11,476 nucleotides of DNA from Burkholderiales bacterium. GTDB taxonomy: Bacteria > Pseudomonadota > Gammaproteobacteria > Burkholderiales > Usitatibacteraceae. The stretch is taken from NCBI GenBank assembly GCA_017880705.1, contig JADGRS010000057.1, forward strand, positions 1 to 11,476, written 5' to 3'. The notes under the pieces were generated by a model. That model made no database searches, was not told where the DNA came from, and saw nothing but the letters and a program-made list of their open reading frames with translations. Position 1 is the stretch's first letter; each line of letters starts with the position of its first letter. The position numbers and the translations under genes were made by a program. Positions 5,875 to 11,476 of the stretch are shown here, one piece after another.

Positions 5875-6843
5875 CTACTCTTCCAGCTTGATCTGCCGCT
5901 CCTTGACGAGTTTCTTCATGCGGTCGATCTCGGTGCGGATCTGCGCGACGAATTCCGCCGGCGAGTTCCCGACCGGGCGCGAGCCGATGCTCTCCAGGCG
6001 GGCGCGCAGCTCGGGCTCCGCCATCACTTTCTTCATGGCTTGCGTGAGGCGTGCAAGAACTTCGGGGGGCACCTTCGCCGGCGCGAGAAGGCCGTACCAG
6101 GCCTCGTCGGTGAAGCCCTTCATGCCCGCGTCTTCCATCGTCATGACATCCGGATACCCCGGGACCCGATGGGGCGTGATCACGCCGACGGCGCGCAGCT
6201 TGCCGCTGTCGATGTAGGTCTTCGAGGACGGGAACTGGTCGAAGAGGATGTCGACCTGCCCTCCCATGACGTCCTGCATGGCCGGGCCCGAGCCCTTGTA
6301 GGGAACGTGGATGAGCTTCACGCCGCTTTCGGCCTGGAACGATTCCCCCAGCATGTGGTTGATACTGCCGACGCCTGAGGTCGCGTACGAGTACTTCCCG
6401 GGCTTCGCCTTGAGCACCGCGATGAACTCGGTGAGGTTCTTGGCGGGGAACTTGGGATTGACCGTAATGACGTTCGGCATCGACGCGATGTTCGTGATCG
6501 GCGCGAAGCTCTCCAGGGTGTAGTCCGGATTGGCGCGCGTCGCGAGGTAGACGATCATCGTGCTCACCGTGGCGATGGCGAGCGTATAGCCGTCGGGCGT
6601 CGACCGCGCGACCTCCGCGGTTCCCAGCGCGCCGCCGGCGCCCCCGCGGTTCTCCACGATGACCGGCTGCCCCAGCTCTTTGCGCATCTGCTCGGCGGCA
6701 AGCCGCGCGATGATATCGGTGCTTCCCCCCGCGGCGAACGGCACGATCAACCGGATCGGCCTTGTCGGATACGACTGGCCCCAGGCGCCGGCCATCACGA
6801 TGCACGACGTGACGGCGGCGAGTACTGCTTTCCATCGGTTCAT
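5875..6843 (-). CDS. Bug/TctC-family periplasmic substrate-binding protein
   Basis: A 322-residue protein, the usual length for Bug proteins. ATG 6843 has AGGAGG 7 bases upstream. A signal peptide (hydrophobic about 6-20, cleavage near AWG, residue 22) is followed by the family hallmark YPTRPIRLIVPFAAGGSTD. Other typical stretches are VIVENRGGAGG, STPDGYTLA, GSINHMLGESF, VPYKGSGPAMQDVMGGQVD and YGLLAPAKVP. Bug proteins bind carboxylates or other small organic ligands in the periplasm and usually serve TctAB permeases or signalling systems. No tctA/tctB genes are present. It lies 85 bases downstream of a DASS-family transporter on the same strand, so the two are probably co-transcribed and may share a carboxylate substrate. 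The specific ligand cannot be read from the sequence. Confidence 0.93.
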   Translation of the reverse strand: MNRWKAVLAAVTSCIVMAGAWGQSYPTRPIRLIVPFAAGGSTDIIARLAAEQMRKELGQPVIVENRGGAGGALGTAEVARSTPDGYTLAIATVSTMIVYLATRANPDYTLESFAPITNIASMPNVITVNPKFPAKNLTEFIAVLKAKPGKYSYATSGVGSINHMLGESFQAESGVKLIHVPYKGSGPAMQDVMGGQVDILFDQFPSSKTYIDSGKLRAVGVITPHRVPGYPDVMTMEDAGMKGFTDEAWYGLLAPAKVPPEVLARLTQAMKKVMAEPELRARLESIGSRPVGNSPAEFVAQIRTEIDRMKKLVKERQIKLEE

Positions 6844-6928
6844 TGCTTTTCCTCCTGATTGGTTTCGCTATTCTAGCGGGCTAGTGTGTCGCGGACTGAT
6901 CCTCGCGGTCGAGAAATGAGTGGCCCGG

Positions 6929-8434
6929 CTAAAGCAGCGGCAAACCGATTCCCAAGAGCGCGGCGAGGAATATGAGCCCGTAGATCGTGCCGTTCCTCCA
7001 GAACGCCGAGGAGGAGATGTATCCGCAGTTGTAGTACGGGAGCGCGGCACCGGTGGCGTACGGGGAAATCACGCCCATGAGGCCGGTCGTGAAGGCAAGG
7101 GCCAGGGCCAGCTTGTGGGGGTCGATTCCCGGCACGGCAAGACCCACGCCCAGCATGATCGGCATCATCGCGCTGGTGTGTGCCGTGAGGCTCGAGAAAA
7201 AGTAGTGGCAGAAGAAGTACACCACGACCAGAATCACCAGGACGGTCGTCGGTGGGAAACCGCTGACGTGGGTTCCGACAAAGTCGGCGAACCACTTGAT
7301 GAATCCGACCCTGCTGAGGCCGTCGGCCATCGCGACGAGGGTGGCGAGGAGGACGATGGTCGTCCATGCGGAGTGGTAGCGTGCCATGTCCTCCCACTTG
7401 AGAACGCCCAGGACCAGCATCGCTGAGATGACCATGAACGCCACGATCGCGGCATCGATATACTCGCCGGCCGAAATCCACAGCACGATTGCAATGAGGA
7501 CGAGCACGCTGAGCAGGATCTCGTTGCGGGACAGGGGACCCATCTCCTTCAGCTGCCGTCCCGCCCAGGCCGGGATTTCGGGGCTCTTCTTGAGCTCCGG
7601 CGGATAGATGACGTAGCCGATCAACGGCAGCGCCAACAGCAGCGGGATGGCGAATGGCGCGGCGCCCAGGAACCACTGCTGATAGGTGATCTCGATGTGC
7701 GCGATCTTCCTGATGAAGTCGATTGCCAGGAAGTTCGGTGCGCAGCCGGTCATGAAGAGCGTACTTGTCACGCAGCTCGCGGCGAACGTAGTCCACAGCA
7801 GGTAACCGCCAATGCGCTTCGACGACGGATCGTGCGGCAGCGACCCATAGATCGGCGGCAGGTTGATGAACACCGGGAACATGGTCCCGGCGCTGCGCGC
7901 GGTATTCGACGGCGTAAACGGCGCCAGGATCGTGTCCGCGATGGTCGCCGCGTATCCCAGCATTAGCGAGCTCTTGCCAAGGCCCTTTACCAGCAGGAGC
8001 GCGATCCGCTTGCCCAACCCCGTCTTCTCATAGGCGAGCGCGAACATGAATGCGCCGCCGACGAGCCAGACGGTGGAGCTCGAGAATCCGGAGAAGGCCC
8101 ACTTCACGGCCTCGGCGGCGGCCTTGAACTTCGGATTCGCCATCTGCTCCGGGGTAAAGAGCGTCCACGGGGCCAGCAGCGCGCCGAGCGTGATGGCGAT
8201 GACGCCGGTCGCGGCGGGCGGGACGGGCTCCAGGACGAGGGCTGCGACGATGCCGGCGAAAAGCGAGAAGAAGTACCAGGCGTTCTGCGGCAAGCCCGCG
8301 GGCACCGGGATCAGGGCGAGCACCACGCCGATGGCGACCGGAACAGCCCATCGCCGCCACCGATGCTCCGATTGACCGTGCTTGTTTCCGGGATCGCCTG
8401 GGCCTGCGGCGATGGAATCCGCGTTCGCTGCCAT
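6929..8434 (-). CDS. DASS-family (SLC13/CitT/DiT1-like) anion transporter
   Basis: A 501-residue inner-membrane protein. ATG 8434 is chosen because AGGGAG lies 7 bases upstream; an upstream in-frame start would add an unsupported polar segment. After a polar N-terminal 28 residues there are many hydrophobic segments (for example 30-43, 53-69, 73-90, 258-277, 305-321, 326-345, 396-413, 485-501). The paired substrate and sodium motifs of the DASS fold are visible: TPSNTARSAG (SNT at 176-178) and SLTAHTSAMMPI (SLT at 415-417), the latter most like the 2-oxoglutarate/malate translocators (DiT1) and CitT. It probably moves a di- or tricarboxylate by sodium symport or anion exchange. It is the first gene of a pair with the Bug binding protein. 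Its leader contains a perfect hairpin. Confidence 0.93.
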   Translation of the reverse strand: MAANADSIAAGPGDPGNKHGQSEHRWRRWAVPVAIGVVLALIPVPAGLPQNAWYFFSLFAGIVAALVLEPVPPAATGVIAITLGALLAPWTLFTPEQMANPKFKAAAEAVKWAFSGFSSSTVWLVGGAFMFALAYEKTGLGKRIALLLVKGLGKSSLMLGYAATIADTILAPFTPSNTARSAGTMFPVFINLPPIYGSLPHDPSSKRIGGYLLWTTFAASCVTSTLFMTGCAPNFLAIDFIRKIAHIEITYQQWFLGAAPFAIPLLLALPLIGYVIYPPELKKSPEIPAWAGRQLKEMGPLSRNEILLSVLVLIAIVLWISAGEYIDAAIVAFMVISAMLVLGVLKWEDMARYHSAWTTIVLLATLVAMADGLSRVGFIKWFADFVGTHVSGFPPTTVLVILVVVYFFCHYFFSSLTAHTSAMMPIMLGVGLAVPGIDPHKLALALAFTTGLMGVISPYATGAALPYYNCGYISSSAFWRNGTIYGLIFLAALLGIGLPLL

Positions 8435-8450
8435 GGTTGGTCTCCCTTTG

Positions 8451-8469
8451 TGGCGCACCCGATGCGCCA
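8451..8469 (-). promoter_or_regulatory. Perfect hairpin in the leader of the DASS transporter
   Basis: TGGCGCA and TGCGCCA form perfect 7-base arms around a 5-base loop. The repeat ends 16 bases before the ATG, adjacent to the AGGGAG Shine-Dalgarno at 8442-8447. It could be an operator or an RNA hairpin affecting translation. No terminator-like T-tract follows. Confidence 0.4.
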
Positions 8470-8492
8470 ACTTACACCGAGTTTCCCCGAGC

Positions 8493-8561
8493 CTATCGCG
8501 AATGCGCGATGCGTGATGTAAGGGCCGCGAGCAAGACGATGGCGAATGCCGCGATCTTCAT
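8493..8561 (-). CDS. Possible 22-residue hydrophobic small ORF or gene remnant
   Basis: ATG 8561 is preceded by GGGAG and 6 bases of spacing, and encodes MKIAAFAIVLLAALTSRIAH then Ser-Arg and TAG. This looks like a signal peptide with nothing after it. It lies 58 bases upstream of the DASS transporter start on the same strand. It may be a leader peptide, a small membrane peptide, or the leftover start of a lost secreted protein. Support is only the Shine-Dalgarno-like sequence and the hydrophobic composition. Confidence 0.25.
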   Translation of the reverse strand: MKIAAFAIVLLAALTSRIAHSR

Positions 8562-8642
8562 GTGGCGCTCCCAGTAACAAAGCGGACATCGAGCGTCGAG
8601 CCGCGTCCGATGGAAGCGGTTAAGAGTCGCCTCGCACGGATT

Positions 8643-9851
8643 CTAAACGCCTTTAGGCGAGCATCCAGGATCGGCGATCTCGACCCGACGATTCCTTGCG
8701 CGTCCTTCGTCGCTGCCATTGTCGGCGACGGGTTTGGTCTTGCCATAGCCCTTGGCAGTGAGCCGGTCCGCTGCGACGCCGTGTTGCGTGAGCCACGTCA
8801 CCACCGCCTTCGCGCGCGCTTCGGAAAGCGTTTGGTTATATGCGTCGTTGCCGACGTTGTCGGTGTGACCCTGGACCTCGAGCTTCAGCGTCTTGTCCGC
8901 CGCCATCATATTCGCCGCCGGTTGCAGCGCCGCGTCGGAAGACGGCTGCAAAGTCGACTTGTTGAAGTCGAACAGCACCCCGTAGAGCACGACGTGGCAC
9001 GCCTTCGCCAGGTTTGCCCCCAGGTCCACCGATCCCGCGTCTGCCACGTTGATGCTGTACATGCCGGGGCCATTCGGCGACACCATGGCCCAGATGTTCC
9101 TTCCCCTTTGCGCGTAATGAGCCCGAATGACGCTGGTCTTTTCCTCCACTATCACCCAGCCGCCTTTGGTGAGCGCGTCGCGATACGCCGTAGTCAGCAT
9201 CACGTTCGAAATCCCGGGAAGATCGTAGTTGCGAAAGAGCGTTCCGTTCGCCACGACTTCCGCCTGCTCGGCGCCCGGCGGCGTCACGCGAAAGGGCGTG
9301 TTGTCCGCGCCGCCGCCATGAGATTTCGATCCGGGGAGCGGCGCCAGATAGGGAAAGTCCCCCTTGTCGGTCGCGATTTTCTCGGGAGTAGCGGCAGGCG
9401 CGGCGAGCGCTAGAGTAAAGGGCAGCGGCGCGATTTCGATCACGTCCAGTCGAAAATTCGCGAAGTCGTTGTCCACGTTCGCCCAGGCTTCCACGCCGTT
9501 CTTCGCGTATTGCAGCACTTCCAGCAATCCGCCCGTCCGATATTCTTTGACGATGGTCCAGCCGTTCTGCAGGAACGTCGGCTTGATCTTGTTCCATTCC
9601 GCCACCATATCGGCGCCGTTCGCGGCTTCCGCCAAAATGAACCAATGCTTGCCCTGCCTGGCCGGACCGACGTCCCGGTTGGGCGGGAACTTCACTTCCC
9701 CCCAGATCTCGTAGGGAATGTTCTTCCTGACTTTGAGAATGCTCGAAAGAAAGGAGAGTTCGGGCGGCGGATCCTGCACCACGAGTTGTCCCGCAGCCGG
9801 TGTCGCGGCCAGCACGCCCAACAGCGCGGCAAGGCCGCAAATCTTCCCCAC
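8643..9851 (-). CDS. Exported OmpA-family protein with duplicated N-terminal module
   Basis: A 402-residue protein if started at GTG 9851, which gives an ideal signal peptide (GKICGLAALLGVLAATPAAG, cleavage after residue 20 or 21). The frame stays open to a TTG at 9956, with another GTG at 9917; none has a well-placed Shine-Dalgarno, so the start is uncertain. Residues about 60-150 and 180-275 look like two copies of one module, each with a GWxIV motif, a YAxxG stretch and an alternating hydrophobic strand. The segment FPYLAPLPGSKSHGGG (166-181) recalls DUF4892 proteins. The C-terminal OmpA domain (about 287-392) has VLFDFNKSTLQP, GHTDNVG (Asp331), LSEARAKAV (Arg346) and RNRRVEI, the expected peptidoglycan-binding residues. 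There is no lipobox. It likely acts in the periplasm or outer membrane, holding the duplicated module near the cell wall. Confidence 0.85.
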   Translation of the reverse strand: MGKICGLAALLGVLAATPAAGQLVVQDPPPELSFLSSILKVRKNIPYEIWGEVKFPPNRDVGPARQGKHWFILAEAANGADMVAEWNKIKPTFLQNGWTIVKEYRTGGLLEVLQYAKNGVEAWANVDNDFANFRLDVIEIAPLPFTLALAAPAATPEKIATDKGDFPYLAPLPGSKSHGGGADNTPFRVTPPGAEQAEVVANGTLFRNYDLPGISNVMLTTAYRDALTKGGWVIVEEKTSVIRAHYAQRGRNIWAMVSPNGPGMYSINVADAGSVDLGANLAKACHVVLYGVLFDFNKSTLQPSSDAALQPAANMMAADKTLKLEVQGHTDNVGNDAYNQTLSEARAKAVVTWLTQHGVAADRLTAKGYGKTKPVADNGSDEGRARNRRVEIADPGCSPKGV

Positions 9852-9928
9852 GGAGTAGAACGCAATCTCCTCCGCGTCCTTCGGCGTGGCCAAGCGAACT
9901 GTGACGGGATGGTTCACGTGATGCCTAG

Positions 9929-9968
9929 CTAGTATTAGACGGCCCAATTGTCGCAATTTATCGCGACA
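9929..9968 (-). promoter_or_regulatory. Candidate promoter with overlapping palindrome for the OmpA-family gene
   Basis: On the minus strand TTGCGA (9956-9951) and TACTAG (9934-9929) are 16 bases apart. The -35 lies inside a near-palindrome (9949-9968, TGTCGC and GCGACA arms with 8 bases between). If used, transcription would begin near 9922, which rules out the TTG start at 9956. Pattern match only. Confidence 0.3.
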
Positions 9969-10070
9969 TTAAACAGCCACCCAGATCGCAGGACCGACCC
10001 CCTGAAGCAACGCGCTTCCCTGCACGAAATGCTTAGCTATCTTGACCGCAAAGAAGTGACACAAACCGCA

Positions 10071-10565
10071 TCAGAGGGCGCGCTCCAGCTTCTGGAGGGC
10101 CTCTTCAGCTAGCTTCACGTTTTGCTCCAGCCGTGTCAGTCGCGCTGCATACTCCGGTTTCGGAACCCGCCGCCCGTTGATAGTGTATTGCCAGTCCTCC
10201 GCCGTGGAGTTGTCTCGCGCATTGTCGAAGGCCGCTTGCGCCGCCTGGACATTCAATCGTGCGGCTTGTATCGCATCATCGTTGCTGGGCGGCCGCCTCC
10301 GATCGGACCTTTCGCTCGCCGTTTCGGCCCGAGCCCCCTTATCTACCCTCCCTGTCGGCGCCGATGGCACGGTGTTCGCCGCCGAATCGATTTCCAGTCG
10401 TACGACCTGGCCGTCGAAATTCGCGGGGACCGACTCGGAATACGCCACCTTGCCGTTCTTGCCGACAAGTTTGTAGAGCGCTTCCGCCATGACGCTGGTG
10501 AAGCCCAGTGTCAGGCCCGCCAGCAGCGCCAATCTCGCGGCGGATCGCATCGCGGTGATCATCAT
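10071..10565 (-). CDS. Exported DUF4124-domain protein
   Basis: A 164-residue protein from ATG 10565; ATG 10562 and 10550 are possible alternatives and none has a strong Shine-Dalgarno. A signal peptide (hydrophobic about 11-24, cleavage after VMA at 27) is followed by ALYKLVGKNGKVAYSESVP, the DUF4124 motif (usually YKWxDxxGxxxYSDxxP). The middle (about 60-95) is polar and probably disordered. Residues 96-162 form a charged, Ala-rich helix with an intervening motif WQYTINGRRVPKPEY and a C-terminal coiled-coil-like stretch ending LEQNVKLAEEALQKLERAL. DUF4124 proteins are common in betaproteobacteria and their role is unknown to me. It is alone, with 219 bases between its stop and the next start on that strand. 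Confidence 0.85.
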   Translation of the reverse strand: MMITAMRSAARLALLAGLTLGFTSVMAEALYKLVGKNGKVAYSESVPANFDGQVVRLEIDSAANTVPSAPTGRVDKGARAETASERSDRRRPPSNDDAIQAARLNVQAAQAAFDNARDNSTAEDWQYTINGRRVPKPEYAARLTRLEQNVKLAEEALQKLERAL

Positions 10566-10617
10566 CGGAGAATCATCGCCTCAATCGTCCGCCACGTCGG
10601 TACGGTGCCACACCATG

Positions 10618-10648
10618 AAAAAGGGGCCCAGGTTTCCCTAAGCCCCTT
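10618..10648 (-). terminator. Intrinsic terminator downstream of the tRNA-Arg remnant
   Basis: On the minus strand AAGGGGCTTAGG and CCTGGGCCCCTT pair over 12 positions (two G-T wobbles) around a GAAA tetraloop and run into TTTTT. It starts 9 bases after the CCA of the tRNA-Arg 3' half, so it is very probably the native terminator of that tRNA gene. Confidence 0.85.
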
Positions 10649-10656
10649 GAAGATTC

Positions 10657-10700
10657 TGGCGCGCCCGGCAGGATTCGAACCCACGATCCCCTGGCTCGTA
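10657..10700 (-). pseudogene. tRNA-Arg(ACG) 3' half, probable integration (att) scar
   Basis: The minus strand reads, 5' to 3', TACGA (anticodon-loop part, ACG anticodon), CCAGG (3' anticodon stem), variable region, GTGGGTTCGAATCCTGC (T arm) and CGGGCGC-G-CCA (3' acceptor strand with encoded CCA). The 5' half is missing. The bases before TACGA do not pair with CCAGG, and no matching GCGCCCG acceptor strand occurs where a 77-base tRNA would start (about 10733) or elsewhere to the right. The break falls in the anticodon loop, a common crossover site of tyrosine integrases. The native terminator lies on the left, so the inserted or rearranged DNA should be on the right. Assignment to Arg(ACG) is from memory of betaproteobacterial tRNAs. 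Confidence 0.75.
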
Positions 10701-11122
10701 CGGGCAACCGCTGGCCCACTAGCCTCAATCACTTACAGCGCTCGAGTCTAAAGTTGCATCGGCCTCAATACCGTGCTCCGGCACCTTCACTTCGTCCCGT
10801 AACCAGCGTAGTTCTCGAACACCATGTCGACCAGCGAGAGGACGCTCCCGCGGCCATGGGCGGCGGAAGTCGGCGGCTTGCAAGAGGCGAACAGCATCCG
10901 CTCCGCCGACCTGAGCGGCATTGTCCGTTCAAGAATGTGGGGCTCCGGCACGTTCGCGGAGAGCATCGATGTCATGGGTGTTCCTGTCGTTGGGCCGCTT
11001 CTGCCTCGCGAGGCGGCGATGACCCAGTGTGGCGGCGGCGGGCCATCGACGCTATCGGGGATTTCCCGAGCCTAGGGTCCAAATTTTCCGAGCGGCGGCG
11101 GGGAACTCCCGACACCTCTCCA
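10701..11122. other. Sparse region between tRNA remnant and nitrilase gene
   Basis: This 422-base stretch holds no recognisable gene. It contains one possible 62-codon minus-strand frame (listed separately), a 5-bp hairpin at 11055-11069 (TCGGG, 5-base loop, CCCGA) and several short GC-rich open frames on both strands without family motifs. No integrase or transposase fragment was recognised. Confidence 0.5.
10787..10975 (-). CDS. Possible small hypothetical protein, 62 residues
   Basis: ATG 10975 has AGGA 6 bases upstream, and codon third positions are GC-rich like the neighbours. The product contains VPEPHILERTMPLRSAERM and ends GSVLSLVDMVFENYAGYGTK. It has no signal peptide, membrane segment or family motif that I recognise. 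It may be a real small gene or the C-terminal remnant of a larger one. A plus-strand frame over the same DNA (from 10824) is an alternative with less natural codons. Confidence 0.3.
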   Translation of the reverse strand: MTSMLSANVPEPHILERTMPLRSAERMLFASCKPPTSAAHGRGSVLSLVDMVFENYAGYGTK

Positions 11123-11136
11123 TCAACCGTTGATGG
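11120..11136. repeat. 8-bp perfect palindrome at the nitrilase stop codon
   Basis: CCATCAAC (11120-11127) and GTTGATGG (11129-11136) are perfect inverted arms around one base. It includes the stop codon of the minus-strand nitrilase gene. With only one central base and no T-tract it is a poor terminator; it may be a protein-binding site or chance. Confidence 0.4.
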
Positions 11137-11476
11137 AGTCTGCTTGAGCCAACGCTTTCGATCTGCGCGCCGTGTTTCGAAGATAGCTCTTCTCTCCAAG
11201 CCGCTGCGTGAGAACCCAGACAAAGGCCCACCAGGGCATCTTTGCTGTCCAGCGGCCAAACATTCGCGGAACCTTGCTCGTCTGCTTGCGGGCGGGATCC
11301 AGGCTCACCGTGCCGACGACAACGCCCTCTTGCCCAGGGCCAAGTTGACCAATGAGAGTTCCGTCGCTGTCAGCAATGGCGCTGAACCCGGGAAATTCGA
11401 TGTCCTGCGAGGGAAAGCCGGCGGGAAGTCTCGTGACCAAGCGCCCCACCTTGTTTGACATGACAACCGGGACGCC
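11123..11476 (-). CDS. Nitrilase-superfamily (carbon-nitrogen hydrolase) protein, C-terminal part
   Basis: The last 117 codons of a minus-strand gene that begins beyond the right edge. The visible part opens GVPVVMSNKVGRL and contains LPAGFPSQDIEFPGFSAIAD and SDGTLIGQLGPGQEGVVVGT followed by VSLDP, a pattern typical of the C-terminal part of carbon-nitrogen hydrolases after the catalytic Cys. The Glu-Lys-Cys catalytic triad is outside the window, so activity and substrate (nitrile, amide or N-carbamoyl) cannot be judged. After the conserved core there is a basic tail of about 55 residues (KMPWWAFVWVLTQRLG and beyond) that could bind the membrane or a partner. It lies on the presumed element side of the tRNA scar. 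Confidence 0.82.
   Translation of the reverse strand, partial: GVPVVMSNKVGRLVTRLPAGFPSQDIEFPGFSAIADSDGTLIGQLGPGQEGVVVGTVSLDPARKQTSKVPRMFGRWTAKMPWWAFVWVLTQRLGEKSYLRNTARRSKALAQADSING

Noticed and set aside
8648..8659. Short CGCCT/AGGCG hairpin as terminator of the OmpA-family gene
   Set aside because: Only 5 bp with a 2-base loop, inside the last codons, and no T-tract follows.
9852..9956. TTG start at 9956 for the OmpA-family protein
   Set aside because: It would put about 35 mostly polar residues in front of a clean signal peptide and would begin inside the candidate promoter; GTG 9851 was preferred, with low certainty.
10657..11100. tRNA gene interrupted by a group I intron
   Set aside because: The missing 5' exon (acceptor GCGCCCG and D arm) was not found on the minus strand anywhere to the right within the window, so an integration scar or decayed tRNA fits better.

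Overview
The window is GC-rich (roughly 64% by eye) and its gene content points to a betaproteobacterium, probably a Burkholderiales-type or uncultured lineage. The pointers are a Bug/TctC solute-binding protein, two DUF4398 lipoproteins, a DUF4124 protein, and a tRNA-Arg remnant whose 3' half resembles betaproteobacterial tRNA-Arg. This placement is inference; no rRNA or other marker gene is present.

Layout from left to right. (1) 1-813, plus strand: the C-terminus of a VOC/glyoxalase-like protein, abutted by a GTG-started membrane protein with an HEAGH zinc-protease-like motif. (2) 838-2235, minus strand: a two-gene envelope operon, a small DUF4398 lipoprotein followed by a DUF4398-OmpA lipoprotein with three tandem 14-residue repeats. 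(3) 2369-4676, plus strand, divergent from (2): an operon of the proteasome-like peptidase Anbu, an N-formylglutamate amidohydrolase-family protein and a transglutaminase-like protein. (4) 4730-5263, minus: an exported GlcG/HbpS-type protein. (5) 5464-5790, plus: an RcnB-like periplasmic protein. (6) 5875-8434, minus: a DASS (CitT/DiT1-type) anion transporter followed by a Bug-type periplasmic binding protein. (7) 8643-9851, minus: an exported OmpA-family protein with a duplicated N-terminal module. (8) 10071-10565, minus: a DUF4124 exported protein. (9) 10618-10700, minus: the 3' half of a tRNA-Arg(ACG) with CCA and its own intrinsic terminator, which looks like an integration scar. (10) 10701-11476: a sparsely coding stretch ending in the C-terminal part of a nitrilase-superfamily enzyme.

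The most interesting part is the Anbu operon. Anbu usually sits with a transglutaminase-like protein, an alpha-E protein and an ATP-grasp protein. Here an N-formylglutamate amidohydrolase homologue lies between Anbu and the transglutaminase, and no ATP-grasp or alpha-E gene is in view. The amidohydrolase reading frame follows Anbu in the same frame after a single TGA and has no normal start codon before its conserved metal-binding motif. A GTG overlapping the Anbu stop lies in another frame, one base out of register. This means a frameshift (real or an assembly error), stop-codon readthrough, or a rare ATC start.

Most of the other genes encode envelope or transport functions with signal peptides or lipoboxes. 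No CRISPR array, insertion sequence, integrase or rRNA gene was seen.
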